NCBI GenBank assembly: GCA_905221605.1
Contig: CAJNDS010002368.1
Span: 517,001-581,000 of the forward strand
Origin: Symbiodinium natans
Taxonomy: Eukaryota; Sar; Dinophyceae; Suessiales; Symbiodiniaceae
Reading direction: 5' to 3'
DNA length: 64,000 nt
Shown here: positions 37,468 through 49,614 of the stretch, in pieces
Position numbering within the stretch: position 1 is the first letter of the stretch
Layout: every line of letters starts with the position of its first letter
Made by a program: the position numbers and the translations under genes
Notes under the pieces: model-generated
Database searches by the model: none
The model's input: only the letters and a program-made list of their open reading frames with translations
Told to the model about the DNA's origin: nothing

Positions 37468-37546
37468 CTAAACCCTAAACCCTAAGCCCTAAGCCCTAAA
37501 CCCTAAACCCTAAACCCTAAACCCTAAACCCTAAACCCTAAACCCT
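37468..37546 (-). repeat. Telomere-like tract (CCCTAAA)n
   Basis: About eleven CCCTAAA or CCCTAAG units on the plus strand, between two short GGGGGGCCCAGGT-like segments in inverted relation. Confidence 0.85.
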
Positions 37547-40139
37547 GGGGGGACCCAGGTTCCTTGATTCTAAGGGTTGTTTCATGTTCCCGTAAGATGG
37601 CCCCTTACCTCCTTTAAAGGTTCTGATGTATGGGCCCTTAATTTGTCTAGGGTATACAGGGGGCACGCAAGGGGTCTGTAAGGGCCCATATTAAGGCACC
37701 ATGCAAGTACCCTCAGACTGATGAAGGCTTGTGAAAGGGGCCCTTGCAACTAAGGTCAGCCGAACCGCGGGGTGTTAGTAATGTTGGATCCGCTTCAGTA
37801 CCTTACAGCTATGGCCTAATGGTAAAGCACGCCTCTATCGATCACTTACCGCTAGTAATCGAGTATCGAACCGAACCGTTACCATCAAGACTAGCAATAC
37901 TTTATCGAGTAGTAATCGGTAATATATCGGTATTGATCGAACCGGTAGATTACATCCATGTAGAATCCTTTTTTTTTTGTTGGGGGGGGGGGGTTCTTGT
38001 AGTTCATTTATAGGGACCCTGGCAGAGGCCCGCTGAGGTACTTGACGACGGGGAAGCGGCTCTGGCCCGTGAACTGGGACATCGTTCACGACCCTCTTCA
38101 ACTTCTTGCTGATGGGGCTGGTTCTTCTGCTCGAGGATCCCGTTCTTAGCAGGTCCCTGAGGTGTTTTCCGAGCCCTCTATTACACCCCCTACACCCCAA
38201 ACCTCGACGGGAAAGAGGCTTCCTAAGCTCAAGAAAGACCTCCGAAATTCAAAATCCGTCCGAAACCTACGTAGTCCAGTAACCCGTGAGCCTCATTTTG
38301 GGGGCCTCTCCAGGCATGAGGTGTTGGAAAGGGCGACCAAGAGGGAACCGCTAGGGTTTAAGGTTTTAAGGTTTAGGCTGTATAGGGTTAAACCCTGAAA
38401 ACCCCAAAAAACCCAAAAACCCCAAAAACCCTAAACTCAAAAAGCCCTAAAGGCTGTATAGGGTTAAACCCTGAAAACCCTAAAAGACCCCAAAAAAACC
38501 GCAAAAACCCTAAACTCAAAAAGCCCTGAACCCAAGGGTGTCTGCCTCGAGTCCTCTGTTGCCCTCGGCAGCCTGGCGGCCTCCGCGAGATTTGACGTGA
38601 CGGTTCAGTTGTTTAGGGTCTAGGGGTTTAGGGTGTATTTAGGGTTCTCAAGGTGTAGAGTTTAGGGTCTAGGGGTTAGGGTGTATTTAAGGTTCAAGGT
38701 GTAGGGCTTCGGGTCTAGGATGGATGGCCCCTTAAAGCCCTCTGAAAAAACAATCCTGATTATAGTCCTCTTAAGCCCAAGAAGGGAATATGTGAGATGT
38801 CCCAGGGGTCTACCGAGGGGCTTAGGGTTTCCGGTTCAGGGTTTACCCTTCAGGGTTTGGGGATGGGGCGGGGCCCTTTGCCCTCAAAACCCTTCACCCT
38901 AATCCCAAAACATGACGGTGTCCATCAAGTGGGGTCCATGGTTCCTATAGAAGTTCTACAGCTCTAAACCCTAAACCCTGGGCCCTAAACCCTACCTTGA
39001 GCTCCACAATCACCACCCACGAAGCTTCAACAAGCCAACCCTAAAAAAGGACCAGTTCTATAGCCCTAAACCCTAAACCCTAAACCCTAAAGCCTAAACC
39101 CTCCCTTTAACCCCATGTTAACTACCCGCGAACGTTCAAGAAGCCAACGCTAAAAAGGACCCTAAACCCTAAACCTTAAAGCCTAAACCCCAAACCCTAA
39201 ACCTATAAATCCTATAAACCCTCTAAACCCTACTATAAACCTTATAAACCCTATAAACCCTATAAACCCGAAAAACCCTATAAATCCTATAAACCCTATA
39301 AACCCTATAAACCCTAGACCCCTAAACCCCAAACCCTAAACCCCAAACCCTAAACCCTGAACCCGCCTCGCCAGCCGCTTCACGGAAGCGCTGCGCCACC
39401 TGCGGTGTCTGTAGGGGGCGGGGGGGGAGGGGGTTTAGGAGGTTTTAGGAGCTCAAGGTTAGGGTTTTAAGGCTTAGGGTTAGGGTTTAGGGGTTTTTAG
39501 GAGCTTCGGGTTTAGGGTTATAAGGCTTAGGGTTAGGGTTTAGAGTTAGGTGTAAGGACTAGGGTCCAGGGGACTAAGGTATAGGGCATAGGAATTGGGG
39601 TTTAGGTTTTTTTTTAAGGTTTAAGGTACAGGGTTTAGGGTGTTAGGGTTTGAAGGTTTTAGGCATGAGGGTTCAGGGTTTAATTGAGTATATATGCAGG
39701 GTATTGCGGGTTTATGGGTCTTTGAGTTTATGGGGTGTATGGGGCTTGCGGGCGGCTTTTGGGGCTTGGAGGGTCAAGGGTTTACGGGAGTTTAAAGGGT
39801 TTATGGGGGTTTTCGGGTTGACGAAACCCTTATAAACCCCAAACCGTAAACACTAAACTCTAGGGTTTGAGCTTAGGGTTATTGAGGGGTTAGAGGGCTC
39901 ATGGGAGTTGATGGCGTTGATGGATTTGTGGGGTGATAGGGCTTCTGGGTTTACAGGGCTTATGGAGGTGGTATAGGGCTTGTGGGTTTACAGGGCACTG
40001 TACGGAGCTTGTGGGGTTGACGGGCCTACGGACGTCTAACAGCGTCCTGAAGGCGGTAGTGGGTTTCTTCAGGCTTTATGGGCCTTACAGGGGTTATGGG
40101 TGTTTCGGCTTTGGGTTTGAGGTGTTTGGGTTGTAGGGT

Positions 40140-40183
<44 letters not shown>

Positions 40184-40302
40184 CCAGGGTTTGGGAGTCT
40201 GCCTTGTCCCCAAGGCCAGCATGCGCCGCTTTCGGGGCAGTGGGCTTAGGGATCGAGGAGTCCCGGCTCGCGCAGGAACCGATCCGCCGGGCTAGATGCA
40301 TG

Positions 40303-40362
40303 GGGTTTAGGGTTTAGGGTTTAGGGTTTAGGGTTTAGGGTTTAGGGTTTAGGGTTTAGGGT
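40303..40362 (+). repeat. Telomere-like tract (TTTAGGG)n
   Basis: Eight units, bordering the OTU island. Confidence 0.85.
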
Positions 40363-40366
40363 AAGT

Positions 40367-40657
40367 TTAAAAAGTGCAAAAGGTCACGATCGACTGGGGC
40401 ATCGTCCTCGACGTCACTATCCTGATAGGCCTCGGAAGAAGGTGTGATGCTGCTTCCAAGGTCATGTCGTCCCCCCAGCTTCCATCCCGCGCCATCGAAG
40501 TACTCGTTGAAAGCAGCTGGCAGGTACTGCCTGCAAGACGCGACCTCATACCGCAGTCGAAGCCGTCGACTGGGATCCCTGCACTGACTGCGACCGCTAG
40601 GAACTGGCAGTTGCCGTCTCGCGGGGCTGGAAACCGCTCCAGCCCTGAAGCATGCAA
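40367..40657 (-). CDS. OTU-type cysteine protease fragment
   Basis: A 96-codon minus-strand frame flanked on both sides by telomere-like tracts. PAPRDGNCQFLAVAVSAG carries the OTU signature D-G-N-C (D14, C17; Cys is the nucleophile). GSWGDDMTLEAASHL (W61 region) and PIRIVTS are the next conserved blocks of one OTU subfamily, which reads G-x-W-G-D-x-x-T-L-x-A-A. The catalytic His, normally about 40 residues later, is not in this island, so it must lie in another exon or is lost. OTU enzymes remove ubiquitin. The family call is from motif pattern. Confidence 0.6.
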   Translation of the reverse strand: MHASGLERFPAPRDGNCQFLAVAVSAGIPVDGFDCGMRSRLAGSTCQLLSTSTSMARDGSWGDDMTLEAASHLLPRPIRIVTSRTMPQSIVTFCTF

Positions 40658-40894
40658 GCGGTTTAGGGTTTAGGGTTAGGGGTTTAGGGTTTAGAGGTTT
40701 GTAAGGTTTGGGGTTTGGGGTATAGGGTTTAGGGTTTAGGTTTAGGGTTTAGGTTTAGGATTTAGGGTTTAGGGCTGGCGTCGTGTTGCTTCCTTCTCGT
40801 CAGAGAGTGAAAGCGAAAGCTCCACCACACAGATTTGAGTCTACACCCTGTTGCGACAAAGCCTTAGACCATTTCACGAAGGCTTTGACCTTTG

Positions 40895-40998
40895 CTTAGT
40901 TGTCCAGTAACCTGGGGGAATTAAAGGTTAACCTTTGGGATCATAAGGGGATTAGCCTACCCCGAAAAGGTTAAAGATTACCTACTCTACTACTAGGT
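40895..40998. mobile_element. Dispersed repeat family E, copy 2
   Basis: Same length (104 bp) as the copy at 35,487-35,590, with about ten differences. Confidence 0.7.
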
Positions 40999-41261
40999 TT
41001 TTAAACTCGAGTTTTAAACAGGGAGTGGCCATTCGCAGCCCCAAATTTTCGAACCAAGACCTTGTACTGGCAACTTTTGGAAATCGCACCGCCGTCCCAG
41101 CAATGACCCAAATTCGAGCCTAATTTGCCCCTAGGCTAAGCCTGGGAAATACGCCTAAGTATCATCCTCTTAAAACCCAAGAAGAACAAATCTCAAATAC
41201 CCCAAGGGCCTACACACGAAAACGAAGCAACATAATTCTGCCTTTGAGATCGGAAGGTTCC

Positions 41262-41416
41262 CTAAACCCTAAACCCTAAACCCTAAACCCTAAACCCTAA
41301 ATCCCATACCCTAAACCCTAAACCCTAAACCCTAAACCCTAAACCCTAAACCCTAAACCCTAAACCCTAAACCCTAAACCCTAAACCCTAAACCCTAAAC
41401 CCTAAACCCTAAACCC
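41262..41416 (-). repeat. Long telomere-like tract (CCCTAAA)n
   Basis: About 22 CCCTAAA units on the plus strand with one ATCCCATA interruption, the longest tract of this orientation. Confidence 0.9.
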
Positions 41417-41641
41417 TCCAGGGAGGAAGCTGGACCCTACAGCCACAAGGCCGAAGCTCGAATCTTAGGGCCTTAGGGTTTGAAGGGTTTAGGGTTTTGT
41501 GGTCTAGGTTTACTTAGGGTTTAGGGTTTTTAGGGTTTGTGGGGTTTTGGTTGGTTTAGGGTGGTTTAGGGTTTAGGGCGAGTCATAGAGGGGTTTCAGG
41601 GTTTAGGTTCTAGGGTCTCTGGGTGGTTTAGGGTTTCAAAG

Positions 41642-41720
41642 GTCGAGGTTGTTCGCATGATATTGGGGCTTCTCAAAGGTCGGCTGAAGAAACTCGCGGT
41701 GCCAACAATCACGTGGCCCA
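41642..41720 (+). CDS. Coding-like island (possible exon)
   Basis: After tttcaaag (AG|G) the plus strand reads VEVVRMILGLLKGRLKKLAV then PTITWP and runs into a telomere-like tract. It looks like an amphipathic helix of a real protein. No family recognised. Confidence 0.4.
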
Positions 41721-42497
41721 GGGTTTAGGGTTTAGGGTTTAGGGTTTAGGGTTTAGGGTTTAGGGTTTAGGGTCCGCTAAACTCTCGACCCTTAGGGGTT
41801 TTTGATTGATGGTGGTGTGCAGGGTTTGTTGTTGGCCCCCCAAGCCCAAAGCCCAAACCCCAAACCCCAAACCCTAAATTGCCCTAAACCCTAAACCCCA
41901 AACCCTAAACCCTAAATTGCCCTAAACCCTAAATTGCCCTAAACCCTAAACCCTAAACCCTAAACCCCCAAACCCCCAAGCCCCCAAACCCGCAAACCCG
42001 AACACCTAAACTGCTCGGGTTCAAGAGTCAGGCTTCTGGTGGCTTAGGGAAGTGGGTAGTCATAAGTAGGGTTTAGGGCTTAGGGCTTAGGGCTTAGGGC
42101 TTAGGGCTTAGGGCTTAGGGTTTAGGGTTTAGGGTTTAGGGTTTAGGGTTTAGGGCTTACGGTTTGGGATTAGATGTACGCTACATAGGGCTAAAACCAG
42201 CAATATCTACAGCTACCCTACCTGTAACCACTCTTGCAACTACCCGTGAACCTCCAAGTAGGGAAATGGAGTTTCAGGTAAAGGGTTTGGGGGGAAGCTT
42301 CGGGTTTGGGGCTTAGGGAGTTGGGGTCGGGGCCTGAAGTCTTAGGGTTTATGGCTTGGGGCTCGAAGGTTTGGTTCATTTAAGGGACAGAAGCCCAAAC
42401 ATCATGACATAGGGGCCCATTTCAATGTCTAATTCATGGGATGAGGCAGATTCTGCTATGTTGAAGAGGGCTCAGAAGGATATGATGGGCAAGGCTT

Positions 42498-42571
42498 AGC
42501 CCTAAACCCTAAACCCTAAACCCTAAACCCTAAACCCTAAACCCTAAACCCTAAACCCTAAACCCTAAACC
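42498..42571 (-). repeat. Telomere-like tract (CCCTAAA)n
   Basis: About ten CCCTAAA units, 40 bp upstream of a coding-like island. A second tract with GGGCTTA variants is at 42,068-42,156. Confidence 0.85.
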
Positions 42572-42611
42572 CCAAGCCAATTTGTGCGAAACCTTGAGTT
42601 TCACGCCCCAG

Positions 42612-42680
42612 GCCTTGGCGCAAGGAAAAGCGATGAGCACGTGAAGAGGGCCGTCAACCTCTGGAAGACATCCATTTGGG
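42612..42680 (+). CDS. Coding-like island (possible exon)
   Basis: After cacgccccag (AG|G) the plus strand reads LGARKSDEHVKRAVNLWK then TSIW, with a possible GT donor after TGGG. DEHVKRAVNLW resembles a helix of RNA-polymerase-tail-binding (CID) domains, but the stretch is too short to claim it. Confidence 0.4.
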
Positions 42681-44083
42681 GTTTGGGGTTTAGGGTCTAA
42701 GCTACTATTTGCTTGAGAATCCCAAACAATCTAAAATGATAATCCCTGTATTGCCCTATAAGGAATAATATGTTTTGTTTTTTGGGGGGTTCTTTAGCAA
42801 TTAGCAGTAGGGGACCCTGGTAGCCTCAACCCTCAACAGATACTTTCGGGGCCCGGGGAGGTTCATGGGGAGTTACAAGTGGGGTTGAAGTAGGGTGAAG
42901 AGGTGTAGGGTTTAGGGTTTGAACGACAATCGAGACTGGTTGTAACCCAACTTTTCGCGACCCATGAACCTTCAAGTAGGGATCATCGGGTCCGCACAGG
43001 GTTCTAGGGTTATACCGGTTGCATTTTTTTCTTTGGGTGGGAGGGGGGAGGGGGGGGGTGGTTACACATAGGGTTCTACAGGGGCGAGCCTGGGGTTTAC
43101 GGATTAGGATGAATTGGGGTTTATGGTTGAGGCTTGAGGGTTTAGGGCGCCTAGGGTTTGGTGAACCTAGACCCGATAGTGGGAACCCCAAGACCCGAAA
43201 CACAAAACCCTAAACCCTAAACCCTAAACTCCCAGACCCCAAAGCCCCAGGCCCGAATAACCCCAACCCCCAAAGCCCAAAACCGAAATTCCCCGTAAAC
43301 CCTGAAACCTGCAAATCCCCGAATCCCCCAAAAACCTCTGAGGGTTTAGGGTTTAGGCCAATATCCCAAACCCTGAACCTCCCCAGCCCTGATCCCTAAA
43401 CCCTAAACCCTGAACTCTTAAACCCTCAACCCCTAACCCTAAAACCCGAAACCCCTAAACCCCTAAACCCCTAGACCCTAAACCCGAATACCTAAAACCC
43501 TTAAACCCTAAAACCCTAAACCCTAAACCGTAAACCCCTAAAACCTAAAAGCCTAAGCCGTTTGAGTCCAGGCCCCCGAGCCGAGTGTGCCGAGCAGTGC
43601 AGCTCAATCACCTGCCACGTCCGTTGTTGGCGGGGGGGGGGGGGGGTGTTCAGGGTCTAGGGTTTAGGGTTTAGGGTTTTGGGTTTAGGGTATTTACATG
43701 GTCCCTTAGTAGGGGCCTTTACAAGGGTACCCCTTAAATACCCCTTCATGAAAGGAGGTTAGGGACCACATGCAGGGCCCGGTTGAGGGGTTTAGGGTTC
43801 AGGGTTTGGGGCTTTGGGTTTAGGGCTAAGGGGGGTTTGGCTTTGGGTTGCTGTCGCCTCAGTCCTGCGTTCATGGTTTAGGCAGGGTCGGGTTTGGGGG
43901 CGGGGGAAGTTTAGGGTTGAGGGTTTGGGGTTCCCGCAAGACCCTTCTAAAACCTCCCAAGCCTTCACGGCGTCCTGGCGTAGCCGAGGAAATCAAGGGG
44001 CGCCTTTTGTTGTTTAAGGGCGAATTTTGGAACCCAACCCTATGCAAAAAAGCCTAAGTCCTAAGCCCAGAGAGGCCTGAGCC

Positions 44084-44204
44084 CTAACTGCTGATGCCGA
44101 TAGACGGGGCAATGTCCGTGATATGCCTGAAGTCACGGCGGGCAGCAAGCATTGCCTGTGGCGGCTCAGTCCAGTTATCGCGCACGGGGTTCATGAAGAT
44201 TCGG
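44084..44204 (-). CDS. Coding-like island with stop (possible last exon)
   Basis: The minus strand reads RIFMNPVRDNWTEPPQAMLA then ARRDFRHITDIAPSIGISS and stops at TAG 44,084-44,086. Composition and Trp/Pro pattern are those of a conserved protein, but I cannot name it. Confidence 0.4.
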
Positions 44205-45251
44205 TTTGAAGGGGTTGCTCAGGGCACGGCTGGGCATCCTCGTGAAGGTTCACAGGGGGCAGCCATAAGGCAGGGTGACATGTACAACTGCTAAGTACAC
44301 ACGGGCCTCAAGCATGCTAACTTCGAACCCTTAACCATAAAACCCTAAAACCCTAAAAACCCGAAAACCCGAAAACCCTAAAACCCTAAAACCCAAAAAC
44401 CTTACGACCCTGAAGCTCCAACCCCCCCCCCCCCTAAACGGCGGCGCCGCGACATGCGGCCAGGGCGTCGCAAGCTGACCCACCTCTCAGGTGCTTTTGG
44501 GCCAATGTGGAATTTGGGGGCTTAGGGTTTAGGATTTAGGGTTTAGGGTTTAGGTGGAAGTTGGGGGTTTGCGAAACTAGGGGGTACCTTATCGGGTTCC
44601 TTATTATAAGGGAACCCTACTATTTGGGGGTCTATATTAGGGGTACCCTATTTTCGTAAACCCTAATGCAAGAACCCACCGATCACTGAGATTTTGGCTT
44701 AGGGTTCAGGGCTGTGGGTTTGGGCATTAGGGTTCTGGGTTGAGGGTGTAGCAACCCCCCCCCACCCCTAAAACTGCGTAGAAGCGGGTAAAGCCTGAAC
44801 CCATTGAAAACCCTAAACCTTTTCGACACCCTATAATCAACCTAAATCCTACCCTAAACCCGATAGTAAACCCTAAACGACCCTATCCTGAACCCTATAA
44901 TAAATCCTAGAGTAAACCCTAAACCCTGCCTCTATCCAAGGTAATGCATGCACCTTTGGCTGTTCAGGAGCTGCATCCGAAACCCACCTTTCCCTAAGCC
45001 CTCGGTACCCCTGCAAAAAAAGTACGAAACCCTTCGAATCCCAACTATCTAACCCTTGAAAACGGGAATAAAGCCCTATGAAAAGACAAAACGCCGCATA
45101 TAAACCCTAGAGACCATACGCAAAACGCTCTAAACCCTGCATCGCACCTGTAACAACCACAAGAAGAACCCTATAAGTATTACAAACACCCTAAACCCTA
45201 AACCCTAAGGCCCTGAACCCTAAACCCTAAACCCTATAACTGATACAAAGA

Positions 45252-45360
45252 CCCCTAAACCCTAAACCCTAAACCCTAAACCCTAAACCCTAAATCCTAA
45301 ACCCTAAACCCTAAACATCCTAAACCCTTAAACCCTTAAACCCTAAACCCTAAACCCTAT
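45252..45360 (-). repeat. Telomere-like tract with TATAACTAATACAAACACC units
   Basis: Blocks of CCCTAAA alternate with a TATAACtgATACAAAnACCC phrase at about 45,234, 45,357 and 45,413, a higher-order repeat of 60-120 bp. Confidence 0.7.
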
Positions 45361-46827
45361 AACAAATACAAACACCCCTAAACCCCAAACCCTAAACCCT
45401 AAACCCTAAACCCTATAACTAATACAAACACCCCTCAACCCTAAACCCTAAACCGCAAACCCGGAACCCTAAACCCGGAACCCTAAACCCTAAACCTGCC
45501 GCAACCCCCGAGTGAATGCGCGCCTCCCCAGAGCGGAGGCTCCGGACGCGGGAGATGCCTCTTAAGGGGCTTTTAGGGTTTAGGGTTTAGGGTTTAGGGT
45601 TTTCACAGGGTTTAGGGTTTAGGCTTTAGGGGGTTTAGGGGCAGTTTGCATGTACGTGTACGGTTTATAAGCCCTAAGGGCTTAGGGGTTTAGGGCTTCG
45701 TGTTTATCTAGGGTTTCTTGGGGTGGTTCTGGCTTCTAGGGTGATGGTGAGTTTGTTTAGGGCTATCAGGGCTTCAGACAGGGTGTCATGGATTATCGGG
45801 CACTCAGGTTTTTGGGAGAAGTTCGTTAGGCTTCCTGGGCATGTAGGGTGGCAAGCCCGGGTTAGTTGCGGGTTAACTGCCAAAGGTCCCTGAACCCCAA
45901 CCTTCCTATACCGCCCAATAACATCAAGCCTTACCAAACCACTAAATCCGACCAAGCCCCTTTCAACAACCTACTAGAACCCCAAAACCCTAAGCCCTAA
46001 GCCCTAATTAAACCCTAAACCCCAAACCCCAAACCCCAAACCCAAAACCCAAAACCCAAAACCCAAAACCCTAAATCCTAAACCCTAACCCTAGGATCCA
46101 AAGAAGCTGCCTCCCCGGCGGCAAAGGAGGCGTCCTGGGCCTGGCCATAAGGGCGCCTGGGCCGTGTCAGCTTCCAGGGAAAGGGTTCGGGGTTTGGGGT
46201 TTGGGGTTTAGGGTTTATTGTTTAGGGTTTGGGTTTATTGTTTAGGGTTTAGGGTTTAGGGTTTGGGGTTTAGGCTTTGGGGCTTAGGGTTTAGGGTTTC
46301 GGGTTTAGGGTTCAGGCTTGGGATGCCGGGCCGGGGGATCAAAATTTAGACTGCGCACCTCATTAGAGGCGTCGGAGGCGCTCTCCTCTGAAGGAGACTC
46401 TAGGGGCTCTACCCTGGACCCTTCAGGTTGTACCCTTGGGTTTTGGGATCCCTTGTTAGGGATTCTTAAGGGAATAGAAGGGCCATATTCGAAAGGCGAA
46501 CCTGTAGGGGTACAACATTAGGGGTACGATTCTTCATCCCTACTTTGGAGTAGACCCTGGAAGAATATATACTTTTTAGGCATAAGTCGCTATACATAGG
46601 AACCCAGAACCGAAAAAAGTAATAAAGTATAGTACTCCAAGTTTCGTTAGAGACCTGACAACAGAGACCTCGCTTTGACGGATCCATTCCAGGCACGGGG
46701 GCCGTCTTCCACGACCACAGGCCCTAAGCCCTAAAGCCTCAAGCCTAAACCCTAAACCCTAAACCCCAAACCCTAAACCCTAAACCCTAACCCTAAACCC
46801 TAAACCCTAAACCCTAAACCCTAAACC

Positions 46828-46931
46828 CTGCAGCGATCTCCAGAGGTCTTCAGCCCATCCACTCTCTTGATCCCGGCGAGCAGACATCGATGCAGGTCCA
46901 TGACACCAATGGGTCCACCTTCTGAGCTCGG
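46828..46931 (-). CDS. Coding-like island (possible exon)
   Basis: The minus strand after cttttcacaag reads PSSEGGPIGVMDLHRCLLAG then IKRVDGLKTSGDRC and ends at a CTGCAG next to a telomere-like tract. This is one of the most protein-like islands in the window. No family recognised. Confidence 0.45.
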
Positions 46932-47089
46932 CTTGTGAAAAGAAAGCTGCAAGCAAGACGGTGCCACTTAGAGGCTTTGCTCCAGCATACCCTAAACCCT
47001 GAACCCTAAACCCTAAACCCTAAACCCTAAACCCTAAACCCTAAACATGAAGCAGGTGTCAGCGTGTGGATTTGAGAGATTAGAGCTTG

Positions 47090-47160
47090 CCGGAGGCACG
47101 CAGGGCCAAAGGCTTGGCCGAAGGCTTTGCGGCAGGCCACAAGTCCGGCTTCGAGCGGTT
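47090..47160 (+). CDS. Coding-like island (possible exon)
   Basis: The plus strand reads ARRAKGLAEGFAAGHKSGFE, Ala/Gly/Lys-rich, and is followed at once by TTTAGGG repeats. Confidence 0.25.
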
Positions 47161-48124
47161 TAGGGTTTAGGGTTTTAGGGTTTTAGGGTTTAGGGTTTAG
47201 GGTTTAGGGTTTAGGGTCATGAAAACTTGAAAGCCCAATTCCACCGTTCCATGGCCTGTGGGATTTTGAAGCCCTAACACCCCAAAATGCCAAACCCCAA
47301 ATAGCGCCAAACCCTAAAACATATCTAATGCTAAACCCTAAGCCCCAAACCCTAAATATCCCCTAAAACCCTCAACCACCAACCCTCTGAACAGTAGCCG
47401 TTTGCACCCTCAAACCCCAAAACCCTAAGCAGCCCTCAGCCTAAAACAAACCCCAAACCCTGAACAGCCTTAAACCCGAAACCTGTCCGCACAAACCCCA
47501 AACCCTCAAACCCTAAACCCTAAACCCTAAACCCTAAACCCTAAACCCTAAAACCCTAAACCCAGCCCTAACCCGTACAACTCTCGCTCTCAGCCCCAAA
47601 CCCTGGACAGCACTGAGCTCTTAGTCGTCCCAAAAACCCGAAATTGAGGGCTCCCGTCATCATGCTGTGACCCTAAACCCTACAGCCGAAACTCTAAACC
47701 CTAATTAGACCCTAAACAGCCCGAAAACACAAACCATAAACCTTAACTAAGCCTAAACCCTAAATAGCCCCAGACCCTAGAACCCAGGACCCCAAACCCT
47801 GATCCCTGAACCCTAAACCTTAAAACCCAAACCCCAAACCCTAAATAGCCCTAAACCCTAAGCCCCAAACCCCAAACCCCAAACCCTAAACCGTAAACCC
47901 TAAACCCTACATAGCCCTAAATCTTATACCCTAGGCCGTAAACCCTAAACACTACAAACCCTACAAACCCTTCAAACCCTACAAACCCCAAACCCTAAAC
48001 CCTAAACCCTGAAATAGCCCTAAACCCCAAACCCCAAACCCTAAACCCTAAACCCTAAAATAGCCCTAAACCCCAAACCCTAAAATAGCCCTAAACCCTA
48101 AACCCTTCAAACCCTACAAACCCT

Positions 48125-48215
48125 TATTTGAGGTCTCCTGGCCACCGGCCTCGGCAGTGGTCGCCGCCGTGGACGGAGTGCGGGAGCCCGAGAACGCGGA
48201 GGCCTCGAGAGACAT
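48125..48215 (+). CDS. Coding-like island (possible exon)
   Basis: The plus strand reads EVSWPPASAVVAAVDGVREP then ENAEASRDM, followed by a G-run and a telomere-like tract. Confidence 0.3.
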
Positions 48216-48225
48216 GGGGGGGGGG

Positions 48226-48350
48226 GGTTTAGGGTTTAGGGTTTAGGGTTTAGGGTTTAGGGTTTAGGGTTTAGGGTTTATTTAGGGTTTAGGATTTAGG
48301 GTTTAGGATTTAGGGTTTAGGATTTAGGGTTTAGGGTTTAGGGTTTTGGG
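48226..48350 (+). repeat. Telomere-like tract (TTTAGGG)n
   Basis: About 17 units, some ATTAGGG or GATTTAGGG. Confidence 0.85.
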
Positions 48351-48822
48351 TTCTAGGGTCTAGGGTTTGGGGGTTCAGTGGCGTGGAGGCTCAGGCACTT
48401 GAAGGTTCATGGGTAGTTAGACGCGTGTAGGGTCGCACCAACCTCCAAGTAGAAACCTGAAACCCGAGTTTGGGTTTTTGGGGGGGTTGGGGGGTTTTGG
48501 GGGTTTGGGGTCGTTATGGGGGTTTTGGGGGGTTTAGGCTTTAGGGTTTTCGGGTTTTTGTGTTTCGGGTTTGGGAGACTACGGGTCCGGGCTTCGGAAT
48601 TCGGGGTTTAGTTCCGCTCTACAGTGCTTGGGATTCCTTCCAAAACCCCAAACCCCAACCCCAAACCTAACCAAGCATTAGGGGTTGAGGGCTTAGACTC
48701 CATAGGGGTAAGAACTTGAAGGAAAGCTGTTCTATTCTAGAGCCCGGAGTCTAGAGTTTTAAGGGCGTAGGGCGCGGGGGTGTTCGAGTTATAAGAGGTG
48801 CAATGTATATATGGGCTTAGCT

Positions 48823-48949
48823 GGGATGTTCCCCCTGAAACGAACAGTCCTTGATAGAGATGAAAATAGGGGATACCCTAAATCCTAAACCCCAAACCCT
48901 AAATCCTAAACCCCCTATTACGCACTCTTAGTATAAAGGAGGAACACCC
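48823..48949. mobile_element. MITE-like element with telomere-like repeats in its loop
   Basis: The ends (GGGATGTTCCCCCT...CAGTCCTTGATAG and the inverted ACTCTTAGTATAAAGGAGGAAC) match the element at 61,571-61,671. The loop is filled with CCCTAAA-like units. Confidence 0.5.
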
Positions 48950-49094
48950 AAAGAGCTTAGGATTTGATGTCTCGAGCATCCCGAATCCCCTAAGCGCCCT
49001 GAGGCCCACTCCGGTTTAGGGTTGAGGGTTCAGGGTTTAGGGTTAACCCTAAACCCCAAACCTTGAAACCTGCAAAACCCACAAATCCTTGAAC

Positions 49095-49178
49095 CCACGC
49101 CGGGTGGCCCCAGCCGACTTCAACAGCGCCGGGCACAGGAGGACCAGCTCATCGTCGTCTAGCCTCCAGTGCTCAGAG
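49095..49178 (-). CDS. Coding-like island (possible exon)
   Basis: The minus strand reads SEHWRLDDDELVLLCPALLK then SAGATRR. Natural composition. No family recognised. Confidence 0.35.
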
Positions 49179-49614
49179 CTTACTTAGGTTGGCCCCTTGA
49201 AGCTTCGGGTTTAGGGTTTAGGGTTTAGGGTCTAGGGCTTCGGGTTTAGGGTTACTGACATGATCCTCTTAAACCCAAAAAGTGAAGATATAAAATATCC
49301 GCAGGGCCTACCTACTTATTTCTCCAACAACCAGGGAACCCCTAAACCCGAAATCCTGGAAAAAAAACCAAACGCTAGGGTTTAGGGTTTCAGGGTTTCT
49401 TCTTCCTACGAAATTCTGAAAGCCCCGTGCATTTAATGAAAGTTCAACGGCCAGCGAAGCGAGATCGCCTGATGGGTTTAGGGTTTAGGGTTAGGGTTTA
49501 GGGTTTCGGGCTTAGGGCTTAGGGTTTAGGGTTCACTAGTCAAGGAAAAAATCCAGAAAAAAAAATACCCACCCGCCCAAAGAAGCCCATAACATTAAGA
49601 ACATATTTCACTTA

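Noticed and set aside
37795-37945. tRNA-like A box (TGGCCTAATGG) with a GGTTCGA-like partner
   Set aside because: The B-box-like sequence is on the opposite strand and no cloverleaf can be drawn.
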